Positions 1 to 7,820 of a stretch of 64,000 nucleotides of DNA are shown here, one piece after another (positions within the stretch are counted from its first letter, which is position 1; each line of letters opens with the position of its first letter). Made by a program: the position numbers and the translations under genes. Below the pieces are notes generated by a model. It made no database searches, was not told the origin of the DNA, and saw nothing but the letters and a program-made list of their open reading frames with translations. Origin of the DNA: Bacillus thuringiensis (lineage in GTDB: Bacteria > Bacillota > Bacilli > Bacillales > Bacillaceae_G); the NCBI RefSeq assembly GCF_014932895.1, contig NZ_JACYOF010000008.1, positions 62,001 through 126,000 on the forward strand, in the 5' to 3' direction.

Positions 1-2
1 TG

Positions 3-818
3 ACATTAGGCTTATATTTCTTTGCAAATGACTGGAAGAGTATTTTTTACTTCCCTGGTATTCTTTCAATTTTAGTTGGTATTTATGTACTAATTACGAT
101 GAGAGATACACCCCAATCTTGCGGATTACCTTCTATCGAAGAACATACTGGAGAATATCCACCAGATGAAAAAGTACAAGATCGCGAACGCGAACTTTCG
201 GTAAAGGAAATTTTATTTACATACGTACTAAACAATAAGTTTTTATGGTACATCGCTATCGCTAACGTCTTCGTGTATTTCGTTCGTTACGGCGTTGTAG
301 ACTGGGCTCCTACTTATTTAGTAGAGGAAAAAAGCTTTACTCATAGTAGCTCACGTACAGCTTACGCTCTATATGAATGGGCTGGTATTCCAGGTACGCT
401 TCTTTGCGGATGGATGAGTGATAAACTATTTAAAGGACGCCGAGCACCTGCTGGTATTTTATTTATGGTTGGTGTATTTATCGCAGTTCTTGTTTATTGG
501 TTAAACCCTCCTGGTAATCCACTGGTTGATAGTATCGCACTTGTTGCAATTGGATTTTTAATTTACGGACCTGTTATGTTAATTGGTCTACACGCTCTTG
601 ACTTAGCACCAAAGAAAGCTGCTGGAACTGCAGCTGGCTTAACTGGCTTCTTCGGTTACTTAGGTGGAGCATCTTTCGCTAGTGCCGCTATGGGCTTTAT
701 CGTAGATGCATTCGGATGGGATGGCGGATTCATCTTGTTACTTGTATCTTGCGTACTTGCGATGTTCTTCCTTGCCCTTACTTTAAATACAGGATCAACA
801 AAATCAAAACAAGCTTAA
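3..818 (+). CDS. glpT: GlpT-like organophosphate:phosphate antiporter (MFS), 5' truncated by the window
   Basis: The frame is open from base 3, so the gene starts upstream of the window; about 271 C-terminal residues are present. They form the second half of a 12-helix major facilitator carrier, with a hydrophilic central loop (about residues 33-70) followed by six hydrophobic segments. The stretches VVDWAPTYL and [12 protein letters not shown] are typical of the GlpT/UhpT/PgtP organophosphate:phosphate antiporter family. The likely substrate is sn-glycerol-3-phosphate exchanged for phosphate at the cytoplasmic membrane, but the substrate-binding first half is missing, so a related sugar-phosphate carrier remains possible. 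It is closed by a strong terminator. Confidence 0.8.
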   Translation, partial: TLGLYFFANDWKSIFYFPGILSILVGIYVLITMRDTPQSCGLPSIEEHTGEYPPDEKVQDRERELSVKEILFTYVLNNKFLWYIAIANVFVYFVRYGVVDWAPTYLVEEKSFTHSSSRTAYALYEWAGIPGTLLCGWMSDKLFKGRRAPAGILFMVGVFIAVLVYWLNPPGNPLVDSIALVAIGFLIYGPVMLIGLHALDLAPKKAAGTAAGLTGFFGYLGGASFASAAMGFIVDAFGWDGGFILLLVSCVLAMFFLALTLNTGSTKSKQA

Positions 819-850
819 ATAAAATATAATATACAGAAAATCAAACGTAA

Positions 851-893
851 AAATAGCTCTTAGCATTTACATACATGCTAGGAGCTATTTTTT
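851..893 (+). terminator. Rho-independent terminator of the glpT-like gene
   Basis: A long stem (AAATAGCTCTTAGCAT pairing with ATGCTAGGAGCTATTT) is followed by a T-rich tract about 33 bp after the stop codon. Confidence 0.85.
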
Positions 894-948
894 ATTTACG
901 GTACTTTTCTCACTAGTTATGACAACCAATTCCTTCCCTACTATAAAA

Positions 949-1065
949 TTAAAACATTTGATGGAATAACTTTACTAAAACAGCTAACATAACAGATCCT
1001 GTGAATCCTCCTAAACAAATTAAGCTTACCCCTTGACTATATGACAAATTTTGAAATGATTTCAT
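949..1065 (-). CDS. Small hydrophobic protein, 38 aa, unknown function
   Basis: A short reading frame starting MKSFQNLSYSQGVSLI is preceded by a good ribosome binding site (GGGAGGATGGAAGGT directly before the ATG). The centre (about residues 13-34: VSLICLGGFTGSVMLAVLV) could form one membrane helix, with a short polar N-terminus and an HQMF end. It lies alone between the glpT terminator and the universal stress protein gene. No family is recognised. The support is the start signal and the amphipathic composition; a chance frame is possible. Confidence 0.5.
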   Translation of the reverse strand: MKSFQNLSYSQGVSLICLGGFTGSVMLAVLVKLFHQMF

Positions 1066-1223
1066 ACCTTCCATCCTCCCCATATCCCCTTTGATACTCT
1101 TATTTTACCAATGGAAAAAATTTCATAACATCGATTTTTCTGACAACAAACTTACAAATTTGTAAGTTAACATTTTTTTAACTTATATATCTAGTATTTC
1201 CACACAGTAACAATACTTATACA

Positions 1224-1254
1224 TAAAAAAAGACCTCGACTATATCAAGGTCTT
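1224..1254 (-). terminator. Terminator of the universal stress protein gene
   Basis: AAGACCT pairs with AGGTCTT, and on the minus strand a run of seven T follows. Confidence 0.85.
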
Positions 1255-1273
1255 AGTTTCCTTACAATTCATT

Positions 1274-1696
1274 TTACTTTATTATCATTACTGGGCACTT
1301 CACTCGTTTTGCTATTTTATGACTTACACTACCAAGTACCATTTCTTGCAATGTATTTAATCCTCTACTCCCAGCGATTACAAGATCTATATCTCCTGTA
1401 TTTACATATTGAACGAGCGTATCTCCAGGATCTCCATGCAGAATCGTAATTTTGTAAGAAATTTTCTCTTTCTTTAATAATCCTTCGATCTCTTTTAATT
1501 TATCTTTTCGACTAGCTGATATTGTTTCCAAATCTGTTTGTCCGTGTATAATATCTGATTTTGCTGTTCTATTATCTACTACATATACCACTTCAACATT
1601 TGTTTCTCCGTTAAATTTCGCAATATGTGTTGCATGCTCCGCTGCCCGAAGTGCATGTTCAGAACCATCACATGCTAATATAATTTGTTTGTACAT
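1274..1696 (-). CDS. Universal stress protein, UspA family
   Basis: This 140-residue protein is a single Usp domain covering the whole chain. It opens with IILACDGSEHALRAA (first strand and the Asp-containing ATP site) and ends with the nucleotide-binding signature G-x2-G-x9-G-S-V-S (GSRGLNTLQEMVLGSVS) and CPVMIIK. Such proteins are cytoplasmic, usually dimeric ATP-binding stress proteins. It is the next gene downstream of the SulP transporter on the same strand; anion transporters with UspA partners are common, so functional coupling is plausible. A terminator and a bcr1 repeat lie between them, so they are probably separate transcripts. Confidence 0.93.
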   Translation of the reverse strand: MYKQIILACDGSEHALRAAEHATHIAKFNGETNVEVVYVVDNRTAKSDIIHGQTDLETISASRKDKLKEIEGLLKKEKISYKITILHGDPGDTLVQYVNTGDIDLVIAGSRGLNTLQEMVLGSVSHKIAKRVKCPVMIIK

Positions 1697-1735
1697 ATGC
1701 TGAATCCCCTTTTCATTATCCTACTCGTATTATAA

Positions 1736-1773
1736 TACAAAAGCCCCCTTTTTTGTCTGTCAAAAAGGGGGCT
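1736..1773 (-). terminator. Terminator downstream of sulP
   Basis: A 12-bp stem (AGCCCCCTTTTT with AAAAAGGGGGCT) is followed on the minus strand by TTTTG. It lies about 155 bp beyond the SulP stop codon, with a bcr1 repeat inserted between stop and terminator. Confidence 0.75.
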
Positions 1774-1783
1774 AACTAATGAT

Positions 1784-1908
1784 ATAAAGTGAAACTTTAA
1801 TCAGCCCTCACCAATCGGGCTTTTACGGGCAGTTGATCTCCCACCTAACTTCCTCACATTCGCCGAATTTCGAGGTGGAAGTCTTACTGCCCGTTAATGC
1901 GGGATAAA
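1784..1908 (+). repeat. bcr1-type repeat, copy 1 (125 bp)
   Basis: Bounded by ATAAA at both ends and sharing the left end (AAAGTGAAACTTTAATCAG), the core (CCAATCGGGC, ACGGGCAGTTGATCTCCCAC) and the right end (TACTGCCCGTTAATGCGGGA) with the copies at 7015 and 53353. The arrangement and TTTAT/ATAAA borders match the B. cereus-group bcr1 element as I remember it. This copy lacks the G/C-rich hairpin found after the left end of the other two. It lies 20 bp past the sulP stop codon, in the orientation opposite to that gene. Confidence 0.8.
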
Positions 1909-1927
1909 ATTAAAAGATTGTAATCCT

Positions 1928-3379
1928 TTAACCAGCAATCCTTTTATTATAAGCCGCTAAATTTGTAACAATCTTCGAACTGCGTTCATTTAATCCCGTT
2001 ATACTTACTTTCACATCGCTCTGTTCATACTTCATTATAACTTTATCAATTGCTGCTACAGCTGAATCATCCCATACGTGTGCGTGAGTAAAGTTCAGCT
2101 CAATTTCTTTCGCATCTTCATTGTATGAAAAAGCATTTATAAAATCTGCCGTAGATGCGAAGAATAGTTGGCCGTGAATTTCGTATATTTTCTTATTTTC
2201 AATATATAAATGTTTCACGTGAATCTTTGCCATATTAAATGCAAATAAAACGGCACTAATTACCGTCCCGATAATTACGCCTAATGCTAAATTGTGGGTG
2301 ATAAGAACAACAACAACTGTTACGAGCATGACGAACGCATTCCCCTTTGGCACCTTATGAAATGTTGCTACAGAATTCCAATCAAATGTCCCGATTGAAA
2401 CCATAATCATAACAGCAACTAAAGCTGCCATCGGAATATGAACAACATAATCACCTAAAACGAATAGTAATACAATTAAAAATCCGCCCGCTACAAATGT
2501 TGATAAACGACCTCGTCCACCTGATTTAATGTTAATAACAGATTGACCAATCATTGCACAGCCTGCCATTCCCCCAAAAAATCCAGCAACAATGTTCGCA
2601 ATCCCTTGGCCACGTGCTTCTTTGTGCTTATTACTTTCTGTATGTGTCATATCATCTAAAACCGAAGCTGTTAATAAGGACTCCAGTAAACCAATAATTG
2701 CAAGCATAACTGCGTACGGTAAAATTATCCCTAATGTCTCTAATGTAAATGGCACGTCAGGCATACTAAAGAACGGCAACTTTTCTGGTAAACTTCCCAT
2801 ATCTCCTACTGTTTTCAACTGTAATCCGCTCATAAGTGCAATGCTTGTCACAATAATAATTGAAATAAGTGTAGACGGAACAGCCGTCGTAATACGTGGA
2901 AATAAATATATAATTGCAAGACCTAATGCGACAAGTGCATACATTTGCCAAGTTGCATTTTTAAAATGCGGCAATTGTGCTGTAAAAACTAAAATTCCAA
3001 GTGCATTTAAAAAACCACTCATAACTGATTTAGGGACAAATTTCATAAACGAACTAAGTTTGAAAATGCCAAAAATAATTTGGACAATACCTGTTAATAT
3101 TGTCGTAGCAAATAAATATTGCAAACCATGATCTTTCACAAGCGTCACCATTAATAATGCCATTGCACCTGTTGCGGCTGAAATCATCCCAGTTCTTCCG
3201 CCCACAAACGAGATTGTAACCGCAATACAAAAGGCCGCGTATAATCCAACGGTCGGATCCACGCCTGCAATAACGGAAAAAGCTATCGCTTCAGGAATTA
3301 ACGCTAAAGCAACAACAATACCCGATAACACATCCCCTTTCACATTAGAAAACCAGTCATTTTTTATCGTTTGAAACAA
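1928..3379 (-). CDS. SulP family inorganic anion transporter with STAS domain
   Basis: This 483-residue protein has the SulP (SLC26) membrane domain over roughly residues 10-370 and a short C-terminal STAS domain over about 385-475. The family signature is visible as [20 protein letters not shown] near residue 29. SulP proteins carry sulfate, bicarbonate or other anions in symport or exchange; the substrate cannot be read from sequence. The start is a TTG with AGAGGAG seven bases upstream; no better ATG exists nearby. It resembles B. subtilis YbaR in length and order. The upstream region holds an inverted repeat covering the Shine-Dalgarno, and a bcr1 repeat follows the stop. Confidence 0.9.
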   Translation of the reverse strand: MFQTIKNDWFSNVKGDVLSGIVVALALIPEAIAFSVIAGVDPTVGLYAAFCIAVTISFVGGRTGMISAATGAMALLMVTLVKDHGLQYLFATTILTGIVQIIFGIFKLSSFMKFVPKSVMSGFLNALGILVFTAQLPHFKNATWQMYALVALGLAIIYLFPRITTAVPSTLISIIIVTSIALMSGLQLKTVGDMGSLPEKLPFFSMPDVPFTLETLGIILPYAVMLAIIGLLESLLTASVLDDMTHTESNKHKEARGQGIANIVAGFFGGMAGCAMIGQSVINIKSGGRGRLSTFVAGGFLIVLLFVLGDYVVHIPMAALVAVMIMVSIGTFDWNSVATFHKVPKGNAFVMLVTVVVVLITHNLALGVIIGTVISAVLFAFNMAKIHVKHLYIENKKIYEIHGQLFFASTADFINAFSYNEDAKEIELNFTHAHVWDDSAVAAIDKVIMKYEQSDVKVSITGLNERSSKIVTNLAAYNKRIAG

Positions 3380-3380
3380 A

Positions 3381-3477
3381 GTACCACTCCTCTACTCTTT
3401 TATAATTTGATTTCCCCCATAAGAAAATCAGGGCTGACTGCACGAAGGCTATTATATAACGAGTAGAGAGACTTGTA
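3381..3477 (-). promoter_or_regulatory. Inverted repeat flanking the sulP upstream region and covering its ribosome binding site
   Basis: The arm 3381-3397, which contains the complement of the sulP Shine-Dalgarno AGAGGAG, is nearly complementary to 3461-3477 (GAGTAGAG plus GTAC match on either side of a small mismatch). If both arms are transcribed, the helix would hide the ribosome binding site. A TATAAT-like hexamer on the minus strand at 3451-3456 would, if used, leave the distal arm outside the RNA, so a DNA operator is the alternative. Confidence 0.4.
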
Positions 3478-3495
3478 CTATGTAAAAGTTTCCTA

Positions 3496-3525
3496 AAGAA
3501 AAAACGCTACCTTCGTAGCGTCTTT
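3496..3525 (-). terminator. Terminator of the cell-wall-binding lipoprotein gene
   Basis: ACGCTAC-CTTC-GTAGCGT hairpin followed on the minus strand by TTTTTTC. Confidence 0.85.
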
Positions 3526-3535
3526 TCTCATTTCA

Positions 3536-4783
3536 TTAATGTCCACCGTGACCTTGACCACTTTCTTGAACAATCTCTAATCTCTCATCTAATATTCCTT
3601 GTGTTTCAAATGAAATATCACTAGTACTGCCTAATAGGAAACCATGGTTATATGGTCCCAATGTTGGGTCATCCTTAAACTTCGGCTGAATAGTAGCAAG
3701 GAAGTCATACACTGGTTGTGAAACTTTACCTTCTTCTAACAATACAACAGGTGCGTGTTTACCCATATGTGAAAAAGGTGCTCCCGCAATCGCTAATTCT
3801 GGTGTTTTGCTTGAAACAAATGACAAACCGTGACCTGACTTTGTAAATCCCCAGCCAAATTTTGTTTTTTCATCTTTAAACTTCGCAAATGCAATAGAAT
3901 TTTCTACTGGAGTCTCTCCACTAATACGCGTTACTTTCCCGTATTTACTTAACTCTTTTTCTACTTCTTTTGAAACAATTTTTTCTGGCCCTAACACATA
4001 TATATTTGCTTTATCTTTTCTCATCTTTAGCGCCTCAATTGTTGCTTCTGGCACTTTGTCTTTTTCTACATATAAAAGAGGTTCAGGCATATGAGAAATC
4101 CAGTTTACAGCTGGTGTTGTATATAAACGCCCTTCCTCTTCAGATGAACCGACAATAACGCTACTCGGATAATTCCCTGTTATATCAGCATATTCTTTAT
4201 CAACATCTTTAGCAAATGTAGCTGGATCCATTTCTTTTATTTGCTTTACTTTATAGTCTTTTAATTGCTCTAGTGCAGAAGCACTTACATCCCCCATCAC
4301 CATAATTTGCGTTCCATCTTTCGTTCCGAGTGGATTTAATCTTTTTATTTCTTTTAACGTCATTTCCGGCACCTTTTCTTTTTCTATAAATAAAATCGGA
4401 CCATTATTCGGATGGTGAATAAGATCGGCACTGGCAACACCTAATTGCCACTCGCTCACTGGTACTAAAATAACAGCGCCTGGCTGGTTCTCCTTATGGG
4501 TCGCTGGCCATATCGTTTGCGAAGTTAATACTGCCATTTGCAGAGGGTCATTTGTATTTAATCTCGTTACATTTTTTAAACTTGTCGTTAATACATCCTT
4601 AGATGCACCTATATTCATTTCTTTCGGCGCAGTTATCTCCTGATTCATTTTCATTTCCTTTTGCTCTGTTTTCTTCTCTTTTGTTGATTCATGGTTTTTA
4701 TGGTCTGTATTCGTTTGTCCACATGCAGCAAGACTGGCCGCTGTAATTATTGTTATCCCAAGGATCCGGGTCTTTGTTTTCAC
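3536..4783 (-). CDS. Lipoprotein with cell-wall-binding repeats (CWB2-like)
   Basis: This 415-residue protein starts with a lipoprotein signal (ITAASLAAC, Cys 21), then a Lys/Glu/His-rich linker (about 22-55). The rest contains three repeats resembling cell wall-binding repeat 2 (PF04122): each combines an RLNTNDP-type opening, a segment like GAVILVPVSEWQLGVASADL, and a hydrophobic GPILFIEKEKVPE strand. The C-terminus is GHGGH, a possible metal ligand. It is expected on the outer face of the membrane, contacting the wall. The GTG start has GGAGGCGATATA upstream. It is divergent from a two-component system, with an inverted repeat between, suggesting it is that system's target. Its biochemical role is unknown. 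Confidence 0.8.
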   Translation of the reverse strand: MKTKTRILGITIITAASLAACGQTNTDHKNHESTKEKKTEQKEMKMNQEITAPKEMNIGASKDVLTTSLKNVTRLNTNDPLQMAVLTSQTIWPATHKENQPGAVILVPVSEWQLGVASADLIHHPNNGPILFIEKEKVPEMTLKEIKRLNPLGTKDGTQIMVMGDVSASALEQLKDYKVKQIKEMDPATFAKDVDKEYADITGNYPSSVIVGSSEEEGRLYTTPAVNWISHMPEPLLYVEKDKVPEATIEALKMRKDKANIYVLGPEKIVSKEVEKELSKYGKVTRISGETPVENSIAFAKFKDEKTKFGWGFTKSGHGLSFVSSKTPELAIAGAPFSHMGKHAPVVLLEEGKVSQPVYDFLATIQPKFKDDPTLGPYNHGFLLGSTSDISFETQGILDERLEIVQESGQGHGGH

Positions 4784-4865
4784 TATATCGCCTCCATGCT
4801 AATCATTTTTGAGCCAATATCATTACCTAAAATAGAATTTCAACTTTACAATAACAAGCAATTCT

Positions 4866-4907
4866 GAAGAAATTATGCAGACGCATCATAATCTGCACCA
4901 TTTCTTC
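4866..4907. promoter_or_regulatory. 16-bp inverted repeat in the divergent promoter region (candidate operator)
   Basis: GAAGAAATTATGCAGA (4866-4881) and TCTGCACCATTTCTTC (4892-4907) are complementary at 14 of 16 positions around a 10-base spacer. There is no T-run, so it is not a terminator. Its place between the divergent lipoprotein and response-regulator genes suggests an operator, possibly for the adjacent OmpR-type regulator. Confidence 0.5.
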
Positions 4908-4958
4908 ATGATTTTGCATTACACTTTAAGTAACGATTATAAAGATGGAGGGCTCTCT

Positions 4959-5636
4959 ATGATTGATATACTGCTCGTAGACGATGAACCGAGAATGCTT
5001 GAATTATTAACGCTTTACCTTACTCCAGTTGGATATAACTGCATGTGTGCGACATCAGGAGAAGAAGCTATTTTACATATAGAGAATCGAAACTTTAAAT
5101 TTATTTTACTCGATATTATGATGCCAAAGATGGACGGATGGGAAACGTGCAAAAAAATCCGCTCATTTAGTAACGTTCCTATTATTATGGTTACCGCTCG
5201 CGATCAAACAGTAGATATCGTCCAAGGATTAAAACTCGGAGCGGATGATTACGTAACGAAACCTTTCCATGAAGAGGAACTTTTCGCAAGGATTGAAGCT
5301 GTTTTAAGGCGCACAAATGAACATAAGCAAATCCAATATCACAGCATTTTATGGGATGAGGCAAAGCACTTCGCTTCTGTACATAATGAAGAACTCCTTC
5401 TCACACCAATCGAATTTTCTTTACTCGGATTATTTTTACGCCATGTGAACTACGTATTAAGTCGTGATCAGCTCATTGAACGAATTTGGGGATTCAATAC
5501 AAATACAGAAGATCGCACAGTCGATTCACATATTCGTAATTTACGTGATAAATTGCGAAAAGGAAATTTCCCTATTGATCATCATTTAAAAACTGTGTAC
5601 GGAGTCGGTTATCGATGGGTTGATACAGAACATTAA
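4959..5636 (+). CDS. OmpR/PhoB-family response regulator
   Basis: 225 residues: an N-terminal receiver domain (about 1-115) with the acidic pair DDE at the start, phospho-acceptor Asp near residue 51 (ILLDIMMPKMDG) and conserved Lys in the VTKPF motif, followed by a winged-helix DNA-binding domain (about 130-222) with the RTVDSHIRNLRDKLR recognition helix and YGVGYRW end. The ATG at 4959 follows GATGGAGGG and starts the canonical MIDILLVDDEP; an upstream in-frame ATG lies in the inverted repeat and has no ribosome site. It is cotranscribed with the kinase 11 bp downstream. The likely target is the divergent lipoprotein gene. Confidence 0.93.
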   Translation: MIDILLVDDEPRMLELLTLYLTPVGYNCMCATSGEEAILHIENRNFKFILLDIMMPKMDGWETCKKIRSFSNVPIIMVTARDQTVDIVQGLKLGADDYVTKPFHEEELFARIEAVLRRTNEHKQIQYHSILWDEAKHFASVHNEELLLTPIEFSLLGLFLRHVNYVLSRDQLIERIWGFNTNTEDRTVDSHIRNLRDKLRKGNFPIDHHLKTVYGVGYRWVDTEH

Positions 5637-5647
5637 GGAGCAAAACA

Positions 5648-7018
5648 ATGAAGCGAATTTCAATTCAATTCGGATTTTATTTTTTAATTGTTACACTTTT
5701 AATTGAAAGTGTTCTCTTTATTTTACTCTATTATAGTCTTGTAAACACTAGAGTAAATGAAGAAATGACTGCTTTATTAAAACGAGGAAATAGTCATCGA
5801 GATGTGCTTGAAAAATATTATGATAAGCAAACAATCTCTCACGTAGCATTAATGGAATCTGAAGCTGAAACAACTGTTGTTATTACAAATGCAAATAAAG
5901 AAGTACTGGCCAAATCCAACGAAATAAACGCGACTATAAAAGATCATATTAGTAGAATGCAAACTCGAACAGACCATAATGGAGCGATTATAGAAAATCA
6001 TTGGAAGACATCTAATTATATTTGTACAGTTAGCCCCATTGTAGTGGCTGGAAAACATAAAGGTTATGTGTACATGTTTCTTGGAACAGAATCAATTGAA
6101 GAGATGATTAATGGATTAACGAAACAATTTATTATTGCCGGTATCATTACTTTTCTACTAACAGTCATCACCATTTTTCTATTATCTCGGTTATTAACAA
6201 AACCATTGTTACACATGAAACATGCCACTGAAAAAATGAGTAAAGGAGATTTATCAGTTTCGTTAACGACTACCCGAAATGATGAAATTGGTGAACTAGC
6301 ATCATCTATTCAAACGCTCGCAAATGATCTACATTATATGAAAAAAGAAAGAAGTGAATTTCTAGCAAGTGTTGCTCACGAATTACGAACACCTTTAACA
6401 TACGTAAGAGGTTATGCGGACATTGCATTAAAAGAAAGCACACCTCCTGAGCAACGTTTACGGTATTTATCTATTATAAAAGATGAGTCTGATTATATTA
6501 CGAATTTAGTTCAAGATTTGTTTTTACTTGCCAAAATGGAAAAGCACAGCTTTTCTATTGAAGTAAAAGAAGTTCATTTATACCCTTTTCTTACTCGCAT
6601 AACTGAAAAAGTAAACGCCATATATAAGGAAAGACATATTAAAGTCTCATTCACTTCTCCGTCTTCACTGTTAGTAAACTTAGATGAACAGCGATTCGAA
6701 CAAGTAATAGTGAACATTTTAAATAATGCTTATAGACATTCAAAAGAACATTCTTATATCAATATTTCTGTTACAGAAGAACATAACTGTATTTCCATCA
6801 AAATTGAGGATGAAGGTGATGGTATTCCGCCTGAAGACCTCCCTCACATTTTTGATCGCTTTTACCGCGTTGATAAAGCAAGATCACGAGCTACAGGCGG
6901 AACTGGTTTAGGACTCTCTATCGTGAAAGAAATTGTAGAACTACACGGCGGGAATATTACTGCAACAAGTGAAATTGATCATGGATCTTGTTTTACAATT
7001 TCATTACCATCTATATAA
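5648..7018 (+). CDS. Sensor histidine kinase (HAMP, HisKA, HATPase)
   Basis: 456 residues: membrane helix (about 7-28), an extracytoplasmic sensor region (about 29-155), a second helix (about 156-180), HAMP (about 180-235), a HisKA dimerisation domain with phospho-acceptor His in SVAHELRTPLTY (near 243), and an ATPase domain with N box (VNILNNAYRHS), DEGDGIPPE and GTGLGLSI. It phosphorylates the regulator encoded just upstream; its signal is unknown, though the neighbouring wall-binding lipoprotein points to an envelope cue. The ribosome site is AAGGAG. The TAA stop lies inside the ATAAA border of a bcr1 repeat, so the extreme C-terminus may have been set by that insertion. Confidence 0.93.
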   Translation: MKRISIQFGFYFLIVTLLIESVLFILLYYSLVNTRVNEEMTALLKRGNSHRDVLEKYYDKQTISHVALMESEAETTVVITNANKEVLAKSNEINATIKDHISRMQTRTDHNGAIIENHWKTSNYICTVSPIVVAGKHKGYVYMFLGTESIEEMINGLTKQFIIAGIITFLLTVITIFLLSRLLTKPLLHMKHATEKMSKGDLSVSLTTTRNDEIGELASSIQTLANDLHYMKKERSEFLASVAHELRTPLTYVRGYADIALKESTPPEQRLRYLSIIKDESDYITNLVQDLFLLAKMEKHSFSIEVKEVHLYPFLTRITEKVNAIYKERHIKVSFTSPSSLLVNLDEQRFEQVIVNILNNAYRHSKEHSYINISVTEEHNCISIKIEDEGDGIPPEDLPHIFDRFYRVDKARSRATGGTGLGLSIVKEIVELHGGNITATSEIDHGSCFTISLPSI

Positions 7019-7161
7019 AGTGAAATTTTAACCAGTGGGGGCATCCCCACTGGTTATTAGTTGAACCAATCGGGCGTTTACGGGCAGTTGATCTCCCACC
7101 TAACTTCTTGGCTCCATCTGAATTTAAGGAGGAGTTTTACTGCCCGTTAATGCGGGATAAA
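7015..7161 (+). repeat. bcr1-type repeat, copy 2 (147 bp, fullest copy)
   Basis: ATAAA at both ends. It contains the left end, a perfect hairpin (CCAGTGGGG-loop-CCCCACTGG), the middle block with ACGGGCAGTTGATCTCCCAC, and the right end shared with copies 1 and 3. It overlaps the histidine kinase stop codon (7016-7018) and is followed directly by a terminator. Confidence 0.85.
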
Positions 7162-7164
7162 AAC

Positions 7165-7190
7165 ACGACTATCATCAATAGTCGTATTTT
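7165..7190. terminator. Bidirectional terminator between the kinase and the reductase gene
   Basis: ACGACTAT-CATCA-ATAGTCGT has T-rich tracts on both strands and serves the two converging genes. Confidence 0.8.
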
Positions 7191-7192
7191 TA

Positions 7193-7714
7193 TTATTTTA
7201 CCTTATAATATAAATTTACAAATTGCCCAAAACGTTTCGTATCCGTTAAAGTTAAATCAATTTGTGGATTCTTTTCTTTAAATAATGGAATACCAGAACC
7301 TAATATATGAGGTGTAATCGTAACAATATATTCATCAATTAGATTACTCTTAAAAAATTCTCTCAATAGACTCCCTCCACCGACCATCCATATTTTAGAT
7401 CCTTCCTGCTCTTTCAACCTTTTTGTAAACTCCACTACATCTTCATTTACAAACTCTACATGTCCGTTTGAACCCTTTTCTGAGTTAGAAAAAACATAAC
7501 ATTTTTTATCTAAATACGGGAATGTTTCCGTATGCTCTACTACATAATCGTACGTTCTCTTTCCCATGATTATTGTATCAATTGTTTCGTACATTTCTGT
7601 ATAACCGTTGTCTCCCTCTCCTTCCGTTTCCATTAACCACTCTAAATCATCGTCTTCTTTTGCAATAAATCCATCTAAGCTCGCTGCTATAAATAAAACC
7701 ATTTCGCGTGACAT
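7193..7714 (-). CDS. Dihydrofolate reductase/RibD C-terminal domain family protein
   Basis: 173 residues covering one RibD_C/DHFR-like fold. Visible landmarks are the N-terminal strand MVLFIAASLDGFIA, the glycine-rich cofactor loop IWMVGGGSLLREFF (about 112-125) and GSGIPLF near 146. Members are NADPH-dependent oxidoreductases resembling B. subtilis YyaP; the real substrate of these stand-alone proteins is usually unknown and it need not reduce dihydrofolate. The ribosome site is AGGAGGAAAAGAT. It is divergent from a WYL-domain regulator, whose regulatory target it may be. Confidence 0.85.
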   Translation of the reverse strand: MSREMVLFIAASLDGFIAKEDDDLEWLMETEGEGDNGYTEMYETIDTIIMGKRTYDYVVEHTETFPYLDKKCYVFSNSEKGSNGHVEFVNEDVVEFTKRLKEQEGSKIWMVGGGSLLREFFKSNLIDEYIVTITPHILGSGIPLFKEKNPQIDLTLTDTKRFGQFVNLYYKVK

Positions 7715-7820
7715 ATCTTTTCCTCCTTACGCCTCATCTTGATAAAATTATGATGTAAGCAATATACTAACAGTAAAACATGACAATTAATGGCATGTAA
7801 AAAAGAAAAAGGTGATATCC

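Noticed and set aside
2592-3131. 179-codon open frame on the plus strand inside sulP.
   Set aside because: It is a shadow of the transporter gene; no ribosome site and its composition is that of an antisense frame to a membrane protein.
4875-4958. N-terminal extension of the OmpR-type regulator to an ATG at 4875.
   Set aside because: That ATG lies inside the inverted repeat and has no ribosome site; the ATG at 4959 follows GGAGGG and starts a canonical receiver domain.
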